Assembly: GCF_038002225.1 (NCBI RefSeq)
Contig: NZ_JBBOCA010000001.1
Location: forward strand, 6,138,001 to 6,202,000
Direction: 5' to 3'
DNA: 64,000 nt
DNA from: Paenibacillus sp. FSL R7-0204
Lineage (GTDB): Bacteria > Bacillota > Bacilli > Paenibacillales > Paenibacillaceae
The position numbers and the translations under genes are program-made. The stretch's first letter is position 1. Each line of letters opens with the position of its first letter. Under the pieces are notes generated by a model that worked only from the letters and a program-made list of their open reading frames with translations, was not told where the DNA came from and did no database searches. Positions 51,258 to 60,772 of the stretch are shown piece by piece.

Positions 51258-51861
51258 TCTGCCTAATATCAATCGGAGACAGCGTCTCCTCGTTCACCAT
51301 GTCCGGCAGAATCTCTGCCAGAAAGTAATCTACGCACTTGAGGTCAATATGCTTGATCTTGATCAGCGCATTACGGTACATCACTACAAATTCCTTCTCC
51401 GTGTTCCCTCTTTGCAGCTCGGCGAAGGCCTCATACACCTGATCCATCTTATCCGCAACCTCCAGAATCAGTCCCTCCAGCGACTCATCCTTACCCTCGC
51501 GCAGCTGCTGGTAGAAGATGCTTTTGAATTCATCCGGAATATGCTCCTTGATGAAGTTGTCGATCATGCCCTCCTCCACCTGCTGGATCAATGATCTGAG
51601 CTGGAGCGAGGAGTGCTTCACCGGCGTTTTGATATCCCCGATAAAAATCTCTCCGTAATCATGGCTGCTCGTGATCTCGTACAGCTTCTTCCAGTCGATC
51701 ACCGCACCGTGCTTCTCTTCAATATCTGCCAGCGTCTTCGCGTATTGCACGACCTTCCAGGAATGGGCCGCAACGCTATGCTCCTCGAATTTGAATTTGC
51801 CCGGACAGCGGATAATGCGCTCCAGCTCATTCAGTGAGCGAAAATACTTGTGAATCCCCAT
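51232..51861 (-). CDS. HD-domain hydrolase, YfbR-like 5'-nucleotidase family
   Basis: 209 residues with the HD signature in YfbR order: EHSVAAHSW near residue 27, then SSHDYGEIFIGD near 65 and ADKMDQVYEA near 136. YfbR is a metal-dependent deoxyribonucleoside 5'-monophosphatase; a similar nucleotide-pool role is likely but unproven. It is convergent with the CPBP gene and overlaps its end. The ATG is well placed behind GGAGGACTAGCC. Confidence 0.8.
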   Translation of the reverse strand: MGIHKYFRSLNELERIIRCPGKFKFEEHSVAAHSWKVVQYAKTLADIEEKHGAVIDWKKLYEITSSHDYGEIFIGDIKTPVKHSSLQLRSLIQQVEEGMIDNFIKEHIPDEFKSIFYQQLREGKDESLEGLILEVADKMDQVYEAFAELQRGNTEKEFVVMYRNALIKIKHIDLKCVDYFLAEILPDMVNEETLSPIDIRQITEEALAL

Positions 51862-52022
51862 GGCTAGTCCTCCCGTATGTTAGTTAGGCTACGCTAGAGT
51901 TCAGTCTAATCCTCCAGTGTTAACCCCGGATGAACCTCAGCTCCCCATTGTGTAAAATCCGCACGGCTGCGTGCATCTAACGTTTTTGCCCGGCCTCTCC
52001 CCGTCCTATTGCGGTTCCCATC

Positions 52023-52038
52023 CCCGACTAAGGTCGGG
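52023..52038. other. Short hairpin in the HD-pspC intergenic region
   Basis: The 298-bp gap between the divergent HD and pspC-like genes holds a perfect 6-bp stem (CCCGAC, GTCGGG) with loop TAAG and no T run. I see no gene and no convincing promoter there. Confidence 0.3.
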
Positions 52039-52159
52039 AACAAAGAACAGTCTGCAGGCCGTTTTGCCGGAAAGGATAAATTCGTACAATACATACATAG
52101 ACAACGGAAATGAACACGCCGGCTACCGGCGGTCATCTAATAAGAGAGGAAGATTCATT

Positions 52160-52378
52160 ATGACAAAAAAATTAACCCGTTCCTTAACAGACAAGAAGCT
52201 CACCGGTTTATGCGGAGGACTGGCACGCTATTTGAACGTTGATGCGACCCTCGTAAGATTGCTTGTTGTTGTCGCTACGTTTTTCAGCTTCGGTACTGTT
52301 ATTTTTCTCTATATCATCGGCAGTCTTATTATCCCTCAAGAATCCTACGGCGGATTCGATGACAGCTTCAACTACTAA
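52160..52378 (+). CDS. PspC-domain membrane protein
   Basis: 72 residues, nearly all one PspC domain: LTRSLTDKKLTGLCGGLARYLNVD at the N-terminus followed by one long hydrophobic stretch (VRLLVVVATFFSFGTVIFLYIIGSLIIP). PspC-type proteins take part in envelope stress responses. A pspA gene follows 62 bp downstream on the same strand, which supports a small Psp-type operon. GAGAGGAAG precedes the ATG. Confidence 0.93.
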   Translation: MTKKLTRSLTDKKLTGLCGGLARYLNVDATLVRLLVVVATFFSFGTVIFLYIIGSLIIPQESYGGFDDSFNY

Positions 52379-52440
52379 TTCCTTCTATTAAATACTTGCG
52401 TCATACCTTAACTAACCCACATATAAAGGAGATCATTACA

Positions 52441-53106
52441 ATGAGCATATTCCAAAGAATCACAACACTAACCAAGGCTGCTATTCATGAAGGACTGAAC
52501 AAACTGGAAGATCCAATCCTGCTAACTGGTCAATACCTGCGGGATCTGGAGGATAAGATCGCTAATGCCGAAGGCAAACAGCGTGAACTCAAGGCAGCAG
52601 CCAGTGTGCTGGAGCGCCGGATCTACGAATACAAGGTGCTCGCAGAGCGCAGTGAAGCGGAAGCAGTCCAGTTCATGAGCGAGGGCAATGAACCTGCTGC
52701 CCGCCTGGCGGTAATGGCTAAGCTCCGCTACACGGAGAGCGAACAGGAATGCACTGCCGGACTGAAGGAGACTCAGGCTGCGCTGGCTTCCCTTGAAGAA
52801 CAGCTGGCCAGTGTTAAGGAAGAACAGAAACGCCTCAAAGCCAAAAGAGCTGAGCTGGCTGAACGTGCCCGCAAAGCTACGGAGATCAAGCAAGCAGCCC
52901 AGGCTTACAGCACCGCTTCTCCGGCAGGCTATCCCGGGCAGGTGCTGAACAATGGCACAGCCTCACGCGGATTCGAACGGATGGAAGACAAGATCGCCAT
53001 GCAGGAAGCCATGGCCGAGCAAGCCGGACTGGCCGCAGCCGCTCATGACTCTTCCATGAACAGCGCGGTGGACGCCGAGCTGGAACGCCTCCGTAACCGG
53101 AAGTAA
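52441..53106 (+). CDS. pspA: PspA/IM30 family membrane-stress protein
   Basis: 221 residues, predicted almost entirely helical and coiled coil. It begins with FQRITTLTKAAIHEGLNKLEDP, the amphipathic helix and conserved EDP of PspA/IM30 proteins that form ESCRT-III-like oligomers on damaged membranes. The open frame extends 15 codons further upstream, but AAAGGAG sits right before the ATG at 52441. It follows the pspC-like gene and ends at a strong terminator. Confidence 0.92.
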   Translation: MSIFQRITTLTKAAIHEGLNKLEDPILLTGQYLRDLEDKIANAEGKQRELKAAASVLERRIYEYKVLAERSEAEAVQFMSEGNEPAARLAVMAKLRYTESEQECTAGLKETQAALASLEEQLASVKEEQKRLKAKRAELAERARKATEIKQAAQAYSTASPAGYPGQVLNNGTASRGFERMEDKIAMQEAMAEQAGLAAAAHDSSMNSAVDAELERLRNRK

Positions 53107-53130
53107 GCTGACGGTATCGTCCGTAATTGC

Positions 53131-53172
53131 AAAAAGGATGCCTCCCTGTCAATCAGGGAAGGCATCCTTTTT
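53131..53172. terminator. Strong bidirectional intrinsic terminator
   Basis: AAAAAGGATGCCTCCCTG and CAGGGAAGGCATCCTTTTT form a near-perfect stem with A and T runs on either side. It serves pspA on the plus strand and can serve the convergent monooxygenase operon on the minus strand. Confidence 0.95.
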
Positions 53173-53213
53173 GTGGTGCTGTAACTATAAATGTCCTAAA
53201 TTATCTGCCTGTG

Positions 53214-54551
53214 TTACACCTGCCCGGCCGGTTCAGAAGTCTGGGTATAACGGTTCTGCGGAACCGGCAAGCCAAGATTTCCCCGCAGCGTATCGCTCTC
53301 GTATTCGGTACGGAAGAGTCCGCGCTCCTGCAGAATCGGAACTACCTGATCCACGAATTCCTCCAGTCCGTTCGGTACAGCAGCGGCCAGCATGAAGCCG
53401 TCGGCTGCCCCGCCCTCGAACCAGGCCTGCAGCTGATCTGCGACCTGTTCCGGCGTACCGATGAAGCTGCTGCGCGGTGTAGCCGACTGCAAGGCAACCT
53501 GACGCAGGGTTAAGCCCTGCTCTCTGGCGTCCTTTTTAATCTTGTCCGTTCCACTCTGGAAGCTGTTCCGGCCAAGATCGCCCAGATCCGGGAACGGCTC
53601 ATCCAGCGGATACTGTGAGAAGTCATGATGCTCGAAGAATCGGCCCAAATAGTTCAGCGCATTCTCGATCGTTACCAGTCCGGCCACCTCCTGATATTTG
53701 CGCTCCGCCTCCTCCGGGGTAGCCCCCAGAATTGGTGCTACTCCCGGGAAGATCAGCACTTCATCGGGATTGCGGCCGAATGAGGCCACCCGGCTTTTCA
53801 CATCCTTATAGAATGCCTGCGCTGATTCCAGGGTATCATGGCCGGTGAAGATGGCGTCTGCCACGGTTGAGGCATAATCCTTGCCAACCTCCGAGGAGCC
53901 TGCCTGGAAAATCACCGGCTGTCCCTGCTTCGAGCGGGCGATATTGAGCGGTCCCTTCACCGAGAAGAATTCACCCTGGTGATCGAGCGTGTGCAGCTTA
54001 TTTTTATCAAAGAAGACGCCTGTCTCCTTGTTCCGCACAAAAGCATCATCCTCCCAGGAATCCCACAGCCCGCGTGCCACCTCCAGATATTCGGCAGCAA
54101 TCCGGTACCGCTTGCCATGATCAGGATGCTCCTTCTTGCTGTAATTCAGTGCAGAGCCTTCGAGCGGCGAAGTCACCACATTCCAGCCAGCCCGTCCGCT
54201 GCTGATCACATCCAGGGAGCCGAATTGCCGGGCTACCGTGAACGGTTCGCTGTAGGAGGTTGATAAGGTACCGACCAGACCAATCCGGCTGCTGACCGCC
54301 GCCAATGCACTAAGAATGGTCAATGGCTCGAAGCGGTTCAGGAAATGAGGAATGGACTTTTCATTGATGAACAGGCCGTCGGCAATGAAGATCAGGTCCA
54401 GCTTGCCTTCTTCTGCCTTGCGTACCCACTCCTTGTATAACTCAAAGTTCACACTGGCATCGGGCTTCGCATCGGGATGGCGCCACATGGAGGTGCTTCC
54501 TCCCACTCCGTGCAATAGGGCACCCAGCTTCACCTGTCTTGATTTCGTCAT
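53214..54551 (-). CDS. ytnJ: LLM-class flavin monooxygenase, NtaA/SnaA/DszA type (YtnJ-like)
   Basis: About 445 residues of the FMN-dependent bacterial luciferase-like fold. Typical stretches are [20 protein letters not shown], then [13 protein letters not shown] near residue 128 and [13 protein letters not shown] near 222. Members oxidise sulfur- or nitrogen-containing substrates using reduced flavin from a partner reductase. In B. subtilis the YtnJ homologue sits in the ytm operon for use of S-modified cysteines; the operon content here matches well. It is the last gene of the operon. ATG at 54551 has GGAGG seven bases ahead; the in-frame ATG at 54557 is too close to it. Confidence 0.88.
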   Translation of the reverse strand: MTKSRQVKLGALLHGVGGSTSMWRHPDAKPDASVNFELYKEWVRKAEEGKLDLIFIADGLFINEKSIPHFLNRFEPLTILSALAAVSSRIGLVGTLSTSYSEPFTVARQFGSLDVISSGRAGWNVVTSPLEGSALNYSKKEHPDHGKRYRIAAEYLEVARGLWDSWEDDAFVRNKETGVFFDKNKLHTLDHQGEFFSVKGPLNIARSKQGQPVIFQAGSSEVGKDYASTVADAIFTGHDTLESAQAFYKDVKSRVASFGRNPDEVLIFPGVAPILGATPEEAERKYQEVAGLVTIENALNYLGRFFEHHDFSQYPLDEPFPDLGDLGRNSFQSGTDKIKKDAREQGLTLRQVALQSATPRSSFIGTPEQVADQLQAWFEGGAADGFMLAAAVPNGLEEFVDQVVPILQERGLFRTEYESDTLRGNLGLPVPQNRYTQTSEPAGQV

Positions 54552-54576
54552 GTTCATTCCTCCTCATAGAATATGG

Positions 54577-55092
54577 TTACAACGCCGCTTGCTTCGAAGC
54601 TTGAGCAACTTGTGCAGCTTGACTAGCCTGCGCCTCCCGCTTCACTCGTTCTATCTGGGCCAGATGCCTCTCTACATGGGCGGTGAAGCCGCGGACAATA
54701 TCGCTAATACGCACCGTCTCGCCCTTGAAGTTAATCCCGCTTTTCTCCCATTCTCCGGGGATAAGTCTTCCGAGCAGCAGACTGTTGTAATGCAGCAGAC
54801 TGCGGAACAGCTCCAGGCTGTCTGCAGTCTGCCCCTGATTACTATGCTGTCCGCTGACCCATGCGTCCTGCTGGAATGCCGGAAGCTGAACCTTCGTATC
54901 CGCCAGAATATCACGGATACGGAAGGAGACTACGATGCTGTGATCCGCCAAATGGGCCAGCACCTCGGTCACGCTCCAGCTTGACGGCTCCGCCTTCCAC
55001 CTCAGCTGTTCTTCGGATACCCCCTCCAGCGCCTGCACCAATTGCTCATGTGTATTCAAATAGCTGGTTAGCTCCACATCCGCACTGCTCAT
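54577..55092 (-). CDS. DinB-superfamily protein
   Basis: 171 residues with the four-helix DinB/YfiT pattern: an N-terminal QALEGVSEEQLRWKAEPSSWS segment, ADHSIVVSFRIRD in the middle and HVERHLAQIERVK near residue 145, giving three His that could bind a metal (AHLADH, HVERH). Some DinB proteins are thiol transferases (bacillithiol or mycothiol dependent), which would suit a sulfur-compound operon; that is inference. The C-terminus is Ala/Gln-rich (ASQAAQVAQASKQAAL). ATG abuts the stop of the flavoprotein gene, behind GGAGGG. Confidence 0.8.
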   Translation of the reverse strand: MSSADVELTSYLNTHEQLVQALEGVSEEQLRWKAEPSSWSVTEVLAHLADHSIVVSFRIRDILADTKVQLPAFQQDAWVSGQHSNQGQTADSLELFRSLLHYNSLLLGRLIPGEWEKSGINFKGETVRISDIVRGFTAHVERHLAQIERVKREAQASQAAQVAQASKQAAL

Positions 55093-56280
55093 TTATTGTC
55101 CCTCCATTGTTAGTTTTGATGGTTGCTGATCAGGGCCGGCCGAGAAGCGCGACAACGCAAACGGAGTTATATTCTGCCTGGTATGTCCCTGAACAGCCAT
55201 GTCCGCGAGAATCTCTCCAACCACACTGGAGAATTTGAAGCCATGTCCCGAGAAGCCTCCGGCCAGCAGCACATGGCTGTGAGCCGGATGGCGGTCGATG
55301 ATGAAATCCTCATCCGGCGTATGCTCATATTTACAGACGGAGCCCTTAAGCAGACGCCCGGCTGCGCCAGGCATATACGCTTCAAGAACCCGGCGGAGGT
55401 CGCCTTCATCACTCTCCAGGCTGCCGAACGGATGCAGCGGTTCACCGGACTCCCACTCTTCGCCCGTGTCGTGGCGGCCGATCTTCAGTCCTGCCCCGCC
55501 TATGCTGGGGAAGCCGTAGAACCCGCCATCCTCTGAACCAAGCGTGAAGCCGGGGAACCTCCCGGCCTCGAAGTCCGGCGTACTCCCGAACCAGCCTACT
55601 ACCTTGCGAACGGCCTTAATCGGCAAGTTAACGAAGGGCGACAATGAACTGAACCAGGCCCCGGCACTAAGAACAGCAGCCGCTCCATGGTAATCGCCGT
55701 TCTTCGTATGGACCGTGACACTGCCTTCGCGGGCCGTCACCTTCAGCACAGGAGTATTCGTCAGCAGCTCCGCACCGTAAGCCAGTGCAAGCTGACGGTA
55801 AGCGGTAATGCACCGCTCACTGTATAGGTAACCGGCATCCGGCTCATACATCGCCTCGAAGGATTCGGGGAGGTTCAGGGCTGGCCAGCGGCGGCAGATT
55901 TCCTCGGCATCCAGCTGCTCAGCCCGGACCTTCCGCTTCCGCGCCTCTTCCAGACGTCCGGTGAAGGAATACACCTTGCTGTCTGCCAGATTGAGCACAC
56001 CTGACGGAGCCAGCAGCTTGAGACCGCTCTCTGCCTCCGCCTCTTCCCACAGCACCTGGGCACGGAGCGCCAGGTCAATATAGGCCGGATCGCCGCTGTA
56101 GGCGTGCCGGATCAGCCGGGTCTCCCCGTGATGGCTTCCTTCCGTATGCGGCGGATCGAAGGCATCGATCAGCAGTGTTTTCACACCGCGCCGGGCCAGA
56201 TGGTAGCCTGCGCTCATGCCCATGGAGCCTGCACCAACAATAATGACATCATAATCAGAACGCTCCGCTATGATCTGCAC
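55093..56280 (-). CDS. FAD-dependent amine oxidase, sarcosine oxidase / N-methyltryptophan oxidase (MTOX) type
   Basis: About 395 residues. YDVIIVGAGSMGMSAGYHLARRG is the FAD-binding dinucleotide fold; HHGETRLIRHAY and the late segment GGFSGHGFKFSSVVGE are typical of MTOX/monomeric sarcosine oxidase, including the region of the Cys that carries covalent FAD (VCKYEHTPDEDF). Such enzymes oxidise N-methyl amino acids or related secondary amines. It is not part of the B. subtilis ytm operon as I know it, so it may widen substrate use. No good ATG exists; I favour GTG at 56280, which has GGAG four bases ahead and lies within the end of the M20 gene. The frame is open to 56340. Confidence 0.82.
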   Translation of the reverse strand: MQIIAERSDYDVIIVGAGSMGMSAGYHLARRGVKTLLIDAFDPPHTEGSHHGETRLIRHAYSGDPAYIDLALRAQVLWEEAEAESGLKLLAPSGVLNLADSKVYSFTGRLEEARKRKVRAEQLDAEEICRRWPALNLPESFEAMYEPDAGYLYSERCITAYRQLALAYGAELLTNTPVLKVTAREGSVTVHTKNGDYHGAAAVLSAGAWFSSLSPFVNLPIKAVRKVVGWFGSTPDFEAGRFPGFTLGSEDGGFYGFPSIGGAGLKIGRHDTGEEWESGEPLHPFGSLESDEGDLRRVLEAYMPGAAGRLLKGSVCKYEHTPDEDFIIDRHPAHSHVLLAGGFSGHGFKFSSVVGEILADMAVQGHTRQNITPFALSRFSAGPDQQPSKLTMEGQ

Positions 56281-57463
56281 CCCTCTCCGCCGCCAGATGC
56301 TCAAGTACACGTACCGCCAGATCGCTGAAGAATTCTGCACCTACAGGCAGCGCTGCTTCGTCCAGATCGAACGCGGGATGATGCCATTCCCGGCTGCCGG
56401 CTGTACCCGTGAAGACGAACAATCCGGGAACCTCCCGCTGATAGAAGGCGAAGTCCTCCCCGGCCGGTGACGGCACCGGCTGCACGGAGGTATAGCCCAG
56501 CTTCACCGCCGTCTCTTCTCCAAGCCGGGCCAGCAGCGCATCGTTGATGACCGGCGGCGGCCCGCCGATCCAGCGCACGCTGGCTTCGGCACCAAGCGCA
56601 GCAGCCACACCCGTGACCACCTCCTCGAACCGCTTCAGCACCTTGCCGCGCACCGCTTCATCGAAGGAGCGGATCGTTCCTTCCAGCACCGCCGTGTCCG
56701 GGATGATGTTCCACGAATTGCCGCTGTGGATCTGCGTGACGCTGATTACTGCGCTATCCAGGCTGCCCACATTACGGCTGACGATCGACTGCAGCGCCGT
56801 TACAATATGCGAGGCGGCTACAATAGGATCAATTCCGGCCTCCGGCACGGCCGCATGAGAGCCGAAGCCCCGGATACTGACAGCGAAGCCGTCTGCGGCT
56901 GCCATCAGCGGACCGGCCTTAATGCCAAGGGTCCCTACCGGCAGATCCGGCTTATTGTGCATACCGATCACTGCGCGCACCTGATCCAGCCCTCCGGCTG
57001 CGATAATTTGCTGTGCCCCCTTCGCTTTCTCCTCGGCAGGCTGGAACAGGAAGCGAACCGTTCCGCTCAAGGCGCTCTCCCGCTCCTTAAGCTGATACAC
57101 AGCTCCAAGCAGCGCTGCCGTATGGAAGTCATGCCCGCAGGCATGCATTCTGCCCGGATACAGTGAGGCATACGGCAGTCCGGTCTCCTCCTGGATCGGC
57201 AAGGCGTCAATGTCAGCCCGCAGCGCAATCACCGGCCCGCCCTGCTGACCGCCGACTTCGGCAATAACCCCGGTCTTCAGCCCGTAGTCTGCAACCTTCA
57301 CCCCCGCCTGCTTCAGCAGCGAGGTGATGTATGCCGTAGTCTCAATCTCTTCCCCTGACAGCTCCGGGTGCCGGTGCAGATGACGCCTGATTTCAACCAG
57401 CCGCTCCTTGAACGATAACGCCTGTACTTCCTGTGCCGCAGATTCCGTGGCTGAATTTGTCAT
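56255..57463 (-). CDS. ytnL: M20-family amidohydrolase (YtnL/YxeP-like)
   Basis: 402 residues of the M20D aminoacylase/hippurate hydrolase group. Metal ligands are visible in MHACGHDFHTAALLG (Cys109, His111) and QPAEEKAKG (Glu144-145), with LRADIDALPI near residue 81. In the ytm and yxe operons the homologues deacetylate N-acetylated cysteine derivatives after uptake, and the same role is likely here. Start ATG overlaps the stop of the YtmO-like gene by one base. Confidence 0.88.
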   Translation of the reverse strand: MTNSATESAAQEVQALSFKERLVEIRRHLHRHPELSGEEIETTAYITSLLKQAGVKVADYGLKTGVIAEVGGQQGGPVIALRADIDALPIQEETGLPYASLYPGRMHACGHDFHTAALLGAVYQLKERESALSGTVRFLFQPAEEKAKGAQQIIAAGGLDQVRAVIGMHNKPDLPVGTLGIKAGPLMAAADGFAVSIRGFGSHAAVPEAGIDPIVAASHIVTALQSIVSRNVGSLDSAVISVTQIHSGNSWNIIPDTAVLEGTIRSFDEAVRGKVLKRFEEVVTGVAAALGAEASVRWIGGPPPVINDALLARLGEETAVKLGYTSVQPVPSPAGEDFAFYQREVPGLFVFTGTAGSREWHHPAFDLDEAALPVGAEFFSDLAVRVLEHLAAERGADHSGAF

Positions 57464-58485
57464 TAGCGGGATGCCTCCGCTGGCACTTCGGCCAGCGCCT
57501 CACTCAGCAGCTCGAAGGAACGCTGCCGCTTATCGAAGGGCTGCACGTTAGTGGTGACGATGAACTCATCCACCCCGGAAGCTTCGGCCAACGCCAGCAG
57601 CTGCTCACGTACGTTCTCCTTCGTCCCCTTGGTAATCTCAGGCTCCCGCTCCTCCAGCGTGTACGCTTCCTCACTCTGGCGTGTGAACTCCTCGGCCTGC
57701 TCCCGGCTGGCCAGAGTCAGGGTCTTGCCGCTGGCGAAACGGATGCGGATCAGCTTATGCGCTCCGGCCAATTCTCCGGCCTCCTCTTCCGTATCGGCCA
57801 CGATGACAGCCAGCGCGATAATCACCTGCGGCTCCTGCCCGCCGCTTCGATTGAAGCCGTTGCGGTAAGCCCGCACCGCCTCTAAGGCAACGGTCTGATC
57901 GCCGCCGATGAACAGGGAGAACACGTATGGCAAGCCCAGGCTGGCCGCGATCTCGGCGCTGGCGACACTGGCGCCAAGCACATACAGCTCCGGCGGGATG
58001 CCGGGGAGCGGACCTGCCTTCAGCCCGTGCAGCGGATGCTCCGCCTCCAGCCGGTTATGCACATACTTTTCCAGCTCCACAATCTTGTCCGTTAACGAAG
58101 CAGTTTCCCCGCCGCCCTGCTGCAATGCCTGCGTGCTGCGCGGCAGGCCGCCGGGAGCGCGTCCTACCCCTAAGTCCACCCGTCCCGGGGCCAGCGTAGC
58201 CAGCACGTTGAAATTCTCAGCCACCTTGTAGGGGCTGTAGTGCTGAAGCATAATCCCGCCGGAGCCGATGCGGATACGCTCCGTCTTAGCCAGCAGGTGT
58301 GAGATGAGCACCTCAGGAGAAGATCCGGCTACCTGCTCGGAATCATGATGCTCCGATACCCAGAAGCGGCGGAAGCCGAGGCGTTCCGACAGCTGCGCCA
58401 GCCTGATTGTATGCTGGAAAGCCTCTTCCGGCGTCTCCCCCGGATAAATCGGGCTTTGGTCAAGTACGCTGATTGTGATTGCCAT
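57463..58485 (-). CDS. ytmO: LLM-class luciferase-like monooxygenase (YtmO-like)
   Basis: 340 residues: VLDQSPIYPGETPEEAFQHT at the N-terminus, RFWVSEHHDSEQVAGSSPEV and GSGGIMLQHYSPYKVAENF are the signature of the small one-component LLM subfamily to which YtmO and YceB belong. The operon thus has two different flavin monooxygenases, as in B. subtilis ytm. The exact substrate is not known. It lies between the ATPase (11 bp away) and the amidohydrolase. Confidence 0.87.
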   Translation of the reverse strand: MAITISVLDQSPIYPGETPEEAFQHTIRLAQLSERLGFRRFWVSEHHDSEQVAGSSPEVLISHLLAKTERIRIGSGGIMLQHYSPYKVAENFNVLATLAPGRVDLGVGRAPGGLPRSTQALQQGGGETASLTDKIVELEKYVHNRLEAEHPLHGLKAGPLPGIPPELYVLGASVASAEIAASLGLPYVFSLFIGGDQTVALEAVRAYRNGFNRSGGQEPQVIIALAVIVADTEEEAGELAGAHKLIRIRFASGKTLTLASREQAEEFTRQSEEAYTLEEREPEITKGTKENVREQLLALAEASGVDEFIVTTNVQPFDKRQRSFELLSEALAEVPAEASR

Positions 58486-58496
58486 AGATATGCCTC

Positions 58497-59249
58497 CTAG
58501 ATGGAATAGTTCAGCTCCGGCGTAATCCGCTTCAGGAACTGTTTCGTTCGTTCTTCACGCGGATGGTTGAATACCTCCGTGGGTGTACCTTCCTCAACAA
58601 TCACTCCGCCGTCCATGAACACCACATGGTTCGCTACATCGCGGGCGAATCCCATTTCATGCGTCACCACAATCATCGTAATCCCTTCCTTGGCGATCTT
58701 ACGAATGACCGCAAGCACTTCACCCACCAGCTCCGGGTCCAGTGCAGAGGTCGGTTCGTCGAAGAGGATCACCTCCGGCTCCAGTGCGAGCGCACGGGCA
58801 ATCCCGACCCGCTGCTGCTGGCCGCCGGAGAGCTGGCTCGGATAAGCATCCAGCTTCGCACCAAGTCCCACCTTCTCCAGCAGGGCGATGCTCTTCTCTC
58901 TCGCCGCCTCCTTCGGAAGCTTCTTGACGATCAGGAGACCTTCCATCACATTCTCCAGCGCGGTTTTGTGCCGGAACAGATTGTATTGCTGGAAGACCAT
59001 AGCCGTTTTTTGCCGGAGCTGGTGGATATCCTTCTTGCGGGCATGCCGGAAGTCCAGCTTGAAGTCCCCGATGGAGATTTCGCCCCTGCTGGGCTTCTCC
59101 AGAACATTCACGCAGCGCAGCAGGGTTGTTTTGCCGGAGCCGCTGGGGCCGAGAATGACGACCACCTCCCCCTTGGATACCTCCAGATCAATATGGTTCA
59201 GCACCTGATGGCGCCCGAACGACTTCGATAGCTGCGATAGCTTAATCAC
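58497..59249 (-). CDS. tcyN: Amino-acid (cystine-type) ABC transporter ATPase
   Basis: 250 residues with Walker [16 protein letters not shown], signature [17 protein letters not shown], Walker [20 protein letters not shown] and H-loop VVTHEMGFA, the full pattern of polar amino-acid importers (GlnQ/TcyN/YxeO). Starts at GTG, overlapping the permease stop by GTGA. It powers the importer formed by the two permeases and the lipoprotein encoded upstream. The naming follows the B. subtilis tcyJKLMN order. Confidence 0.9.
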   Translation of the reverse strand: MIKLSQLSKSFGRHQVLNHIDLEVSKGEVVVILGPSGSGKTTLLRCVNVLEKPSRGEISIGDFKLDFRHARKKDIHQLRQKTAMVFQQYNLFRHKTALENVMEGLLIVKKLPKEAAREKSIALLEKVGLGAKLDAYPSQLSGGQQQRVGIARALALEPEVILFDEPTSALDPELVGEVLAVIRKIAKEGITMIVVTHEMGFARDVANHVVFMDGGVIVEEGTPTEVFNHPREERTKQFLKRITPELNYSI

Positions 59250-59956
59250 GCGACTCCCCCCCGGTTATACAGATTGATCCTTTTTTCGATCAGGGCCGTT
59301 GCCCGTTCGATGAGGAACGTCAGTCCCCAGAAGATCAGCGCCGCCGCCAGGTAAGCCTCGAAGAACTTCCAGTTGGTTGAAGCGACAATCTGCGCCTGGG
59401 CATTGATGTCCACCACCGATACGGTAAAAGCCAGCGTAGACCCGTGCAGCATCCCGATCACGGAATTCGACAGATTCGGCAGGCTCGCCGCCAGCGCCTG
59501 GGGGAACACAATCCGCCGCAGCGCCTGGGGAGTGCTCATTCCGATGGAATGGGCCGCTTCGAGCTGACCGCGGTCCACCGCCAGCAGACCGGAGCGCACC
59601 ACCTCGGACATATAGGCACCCGCCGTAATGGAGAAGGAGATATAGGCGAAGCCGATCATCGGGATCGATACCGAGCGGAAGCTCCAGCCGAATTGTGCAG
59701 CAAGCCCGTCAATAATCATCGGCAGCCCGAAATAGATCAGCAGCAGATGCGTCAGCATCGGGGTGCCGCGGATGAACGTGACATACCCTACGGCCAGCGG
59801 ATACAGCCCGGGGACTCTATAAATCCGGATCAGGGCCACCACCGTACCGATCATGAAGCCTGCCAACACCGACACAACCGTGATATACAGCGTCGTAGGA
59901 ATAGCTCCCAGAATCTGCAGGAATGCCGTCCAGATAAAAGATGGGTCCAGCTTCAT
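59246..59956 (-). CDS. tcyM: Amino-acid ABC transporter permease (TcyM-like)
   Basis: 236 residues, about five helices, HisM/GlnP type. The ATPase-contact loop is visible ([28 protein letters not shown]). It forms a heterodimer with the neighbouring permease. Start shares one base with that gene's stop (TAATG). Confidence 0.9.
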   Translation of the reverse strand: MKLDPSFIWTAFLQILGAIPTTLYITVVSVLAGFMIGTVVALIRIYRVPGLYPLAVGYVTFIRGTPMLTHLLLIYFGLPMIIDGLAAQFGWSFRSVSIPMIGFAYISFSITAGAYMSEVVRSGLLAVDRGQLEAAHSIGMSTPQALRRIVFPQALAASLPNLSNSVIGMLHGSTLAFTVSVVDINAQAQIVASTNWKFFEAYLAAALIFWGLTFLIERATALIEKRINLYNRGGVA

Positions 59957-60738
59957 TACGCACCGCCTCCTTTACCCGCTCCCATATCCGCGACAATTGT
60001 GCGGTAGGACGATTTTCGCTGAAGAGTGAACCGCTTCTTGGCCGGGCTATCCCGGGCTTCATGCTTGAGCAGACGCTTCTCCGCAACCAGCAGCAGCTTT
60101 TCAATCGTAAAACTAATCACAAGATAGATAAGGGCAAGCGCAATATACGTCTCAATGAAATGCTGGGTCGCGCTGCCCAAGGTCTGGGCCTTGCCCGTCA
60201 TCTCCATCACTCCCAGCGTGAACGCCAGCGAAGTATCCTTCAGCAGCGCTATGACCAGGTTCGAGAAGACGGGAATCGCAATTCCCAGCGCCTGAGGCAG
60301 CACAATACGGGTAAAAGCCTGGTACGAGGTCATCCCCGTAGCATAAGCCGCTTCCACCTGGCCTTTATCGACTGCTGTCACTGAAGCGCGGATCATCTCC
60401 GACATGAAGGCCCCGGTATGCAGACCGTAGGTCAGAATCACGAACACCAGCACCGGAGTCCGCGTCATATCCAGATTCACAAGCTTCAGCACCTCAGGCA
60501 GACCGTAATAGAACAGGAATAATTGAATTAGAATCGGCGTTCCCCGAAAAAAAGAGATGTACACCTCAGCGCAGGTCTTCAGGACCGGTACCTTATACAG
60601 GCGGGGAAGCGCAACGATAAATCCGACAATCATCCCTGCGAGCAGCGAACAGGCTACGATCAGCAGCGTGGTGCTCAGCGTAGTCAGCAGCTTGGGCAGG
60701 AACGAGAAGACAAAACCTAAATCAAACGGTGCACCCAT
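59956..60738 (-). CDS. tcyL: Amino-acid ABC transporter permease (TcyL-like)
   Basis: 260 residues of the same family as the next permease; the contact loop reads VDKGQVEAAYATGMTSYQAF, followed by TRIVLPQA. Two distinct permeases in tandem are a feature of tcyLM rather than yxeN, which supports the ytm-type assignment. AAGGAGG precedes the ATG. Confidence 0.9.
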   Translation of the reverse strand: MGAPFDLGFVFSFLPKLLTTLSTTLLIVACSLLAGMIVGFIVALPRLYKVPVLKTCAEVYISFFRGTPILIQLFLFYYGLPEVLKLVNLDMTRTPVLVFVILTYGLHTGAFMSEMIRASVTAVDKGQVEAAYATGMTSYQAFTRIVLPQALGIAIPVFSNLVIALLKDTSLAFTLGVMEMTGKAQTLGSATQHFIETYIALALIYLVISFTIEKLLLVAEKRLLKHEARDSPAKKRFTLQRKSSYRTIVADMGAGKGGGA

Positions 60739-60772
60739 CCTGCACCTCCTTTTCGCTGTAAGGGCCTGCGCA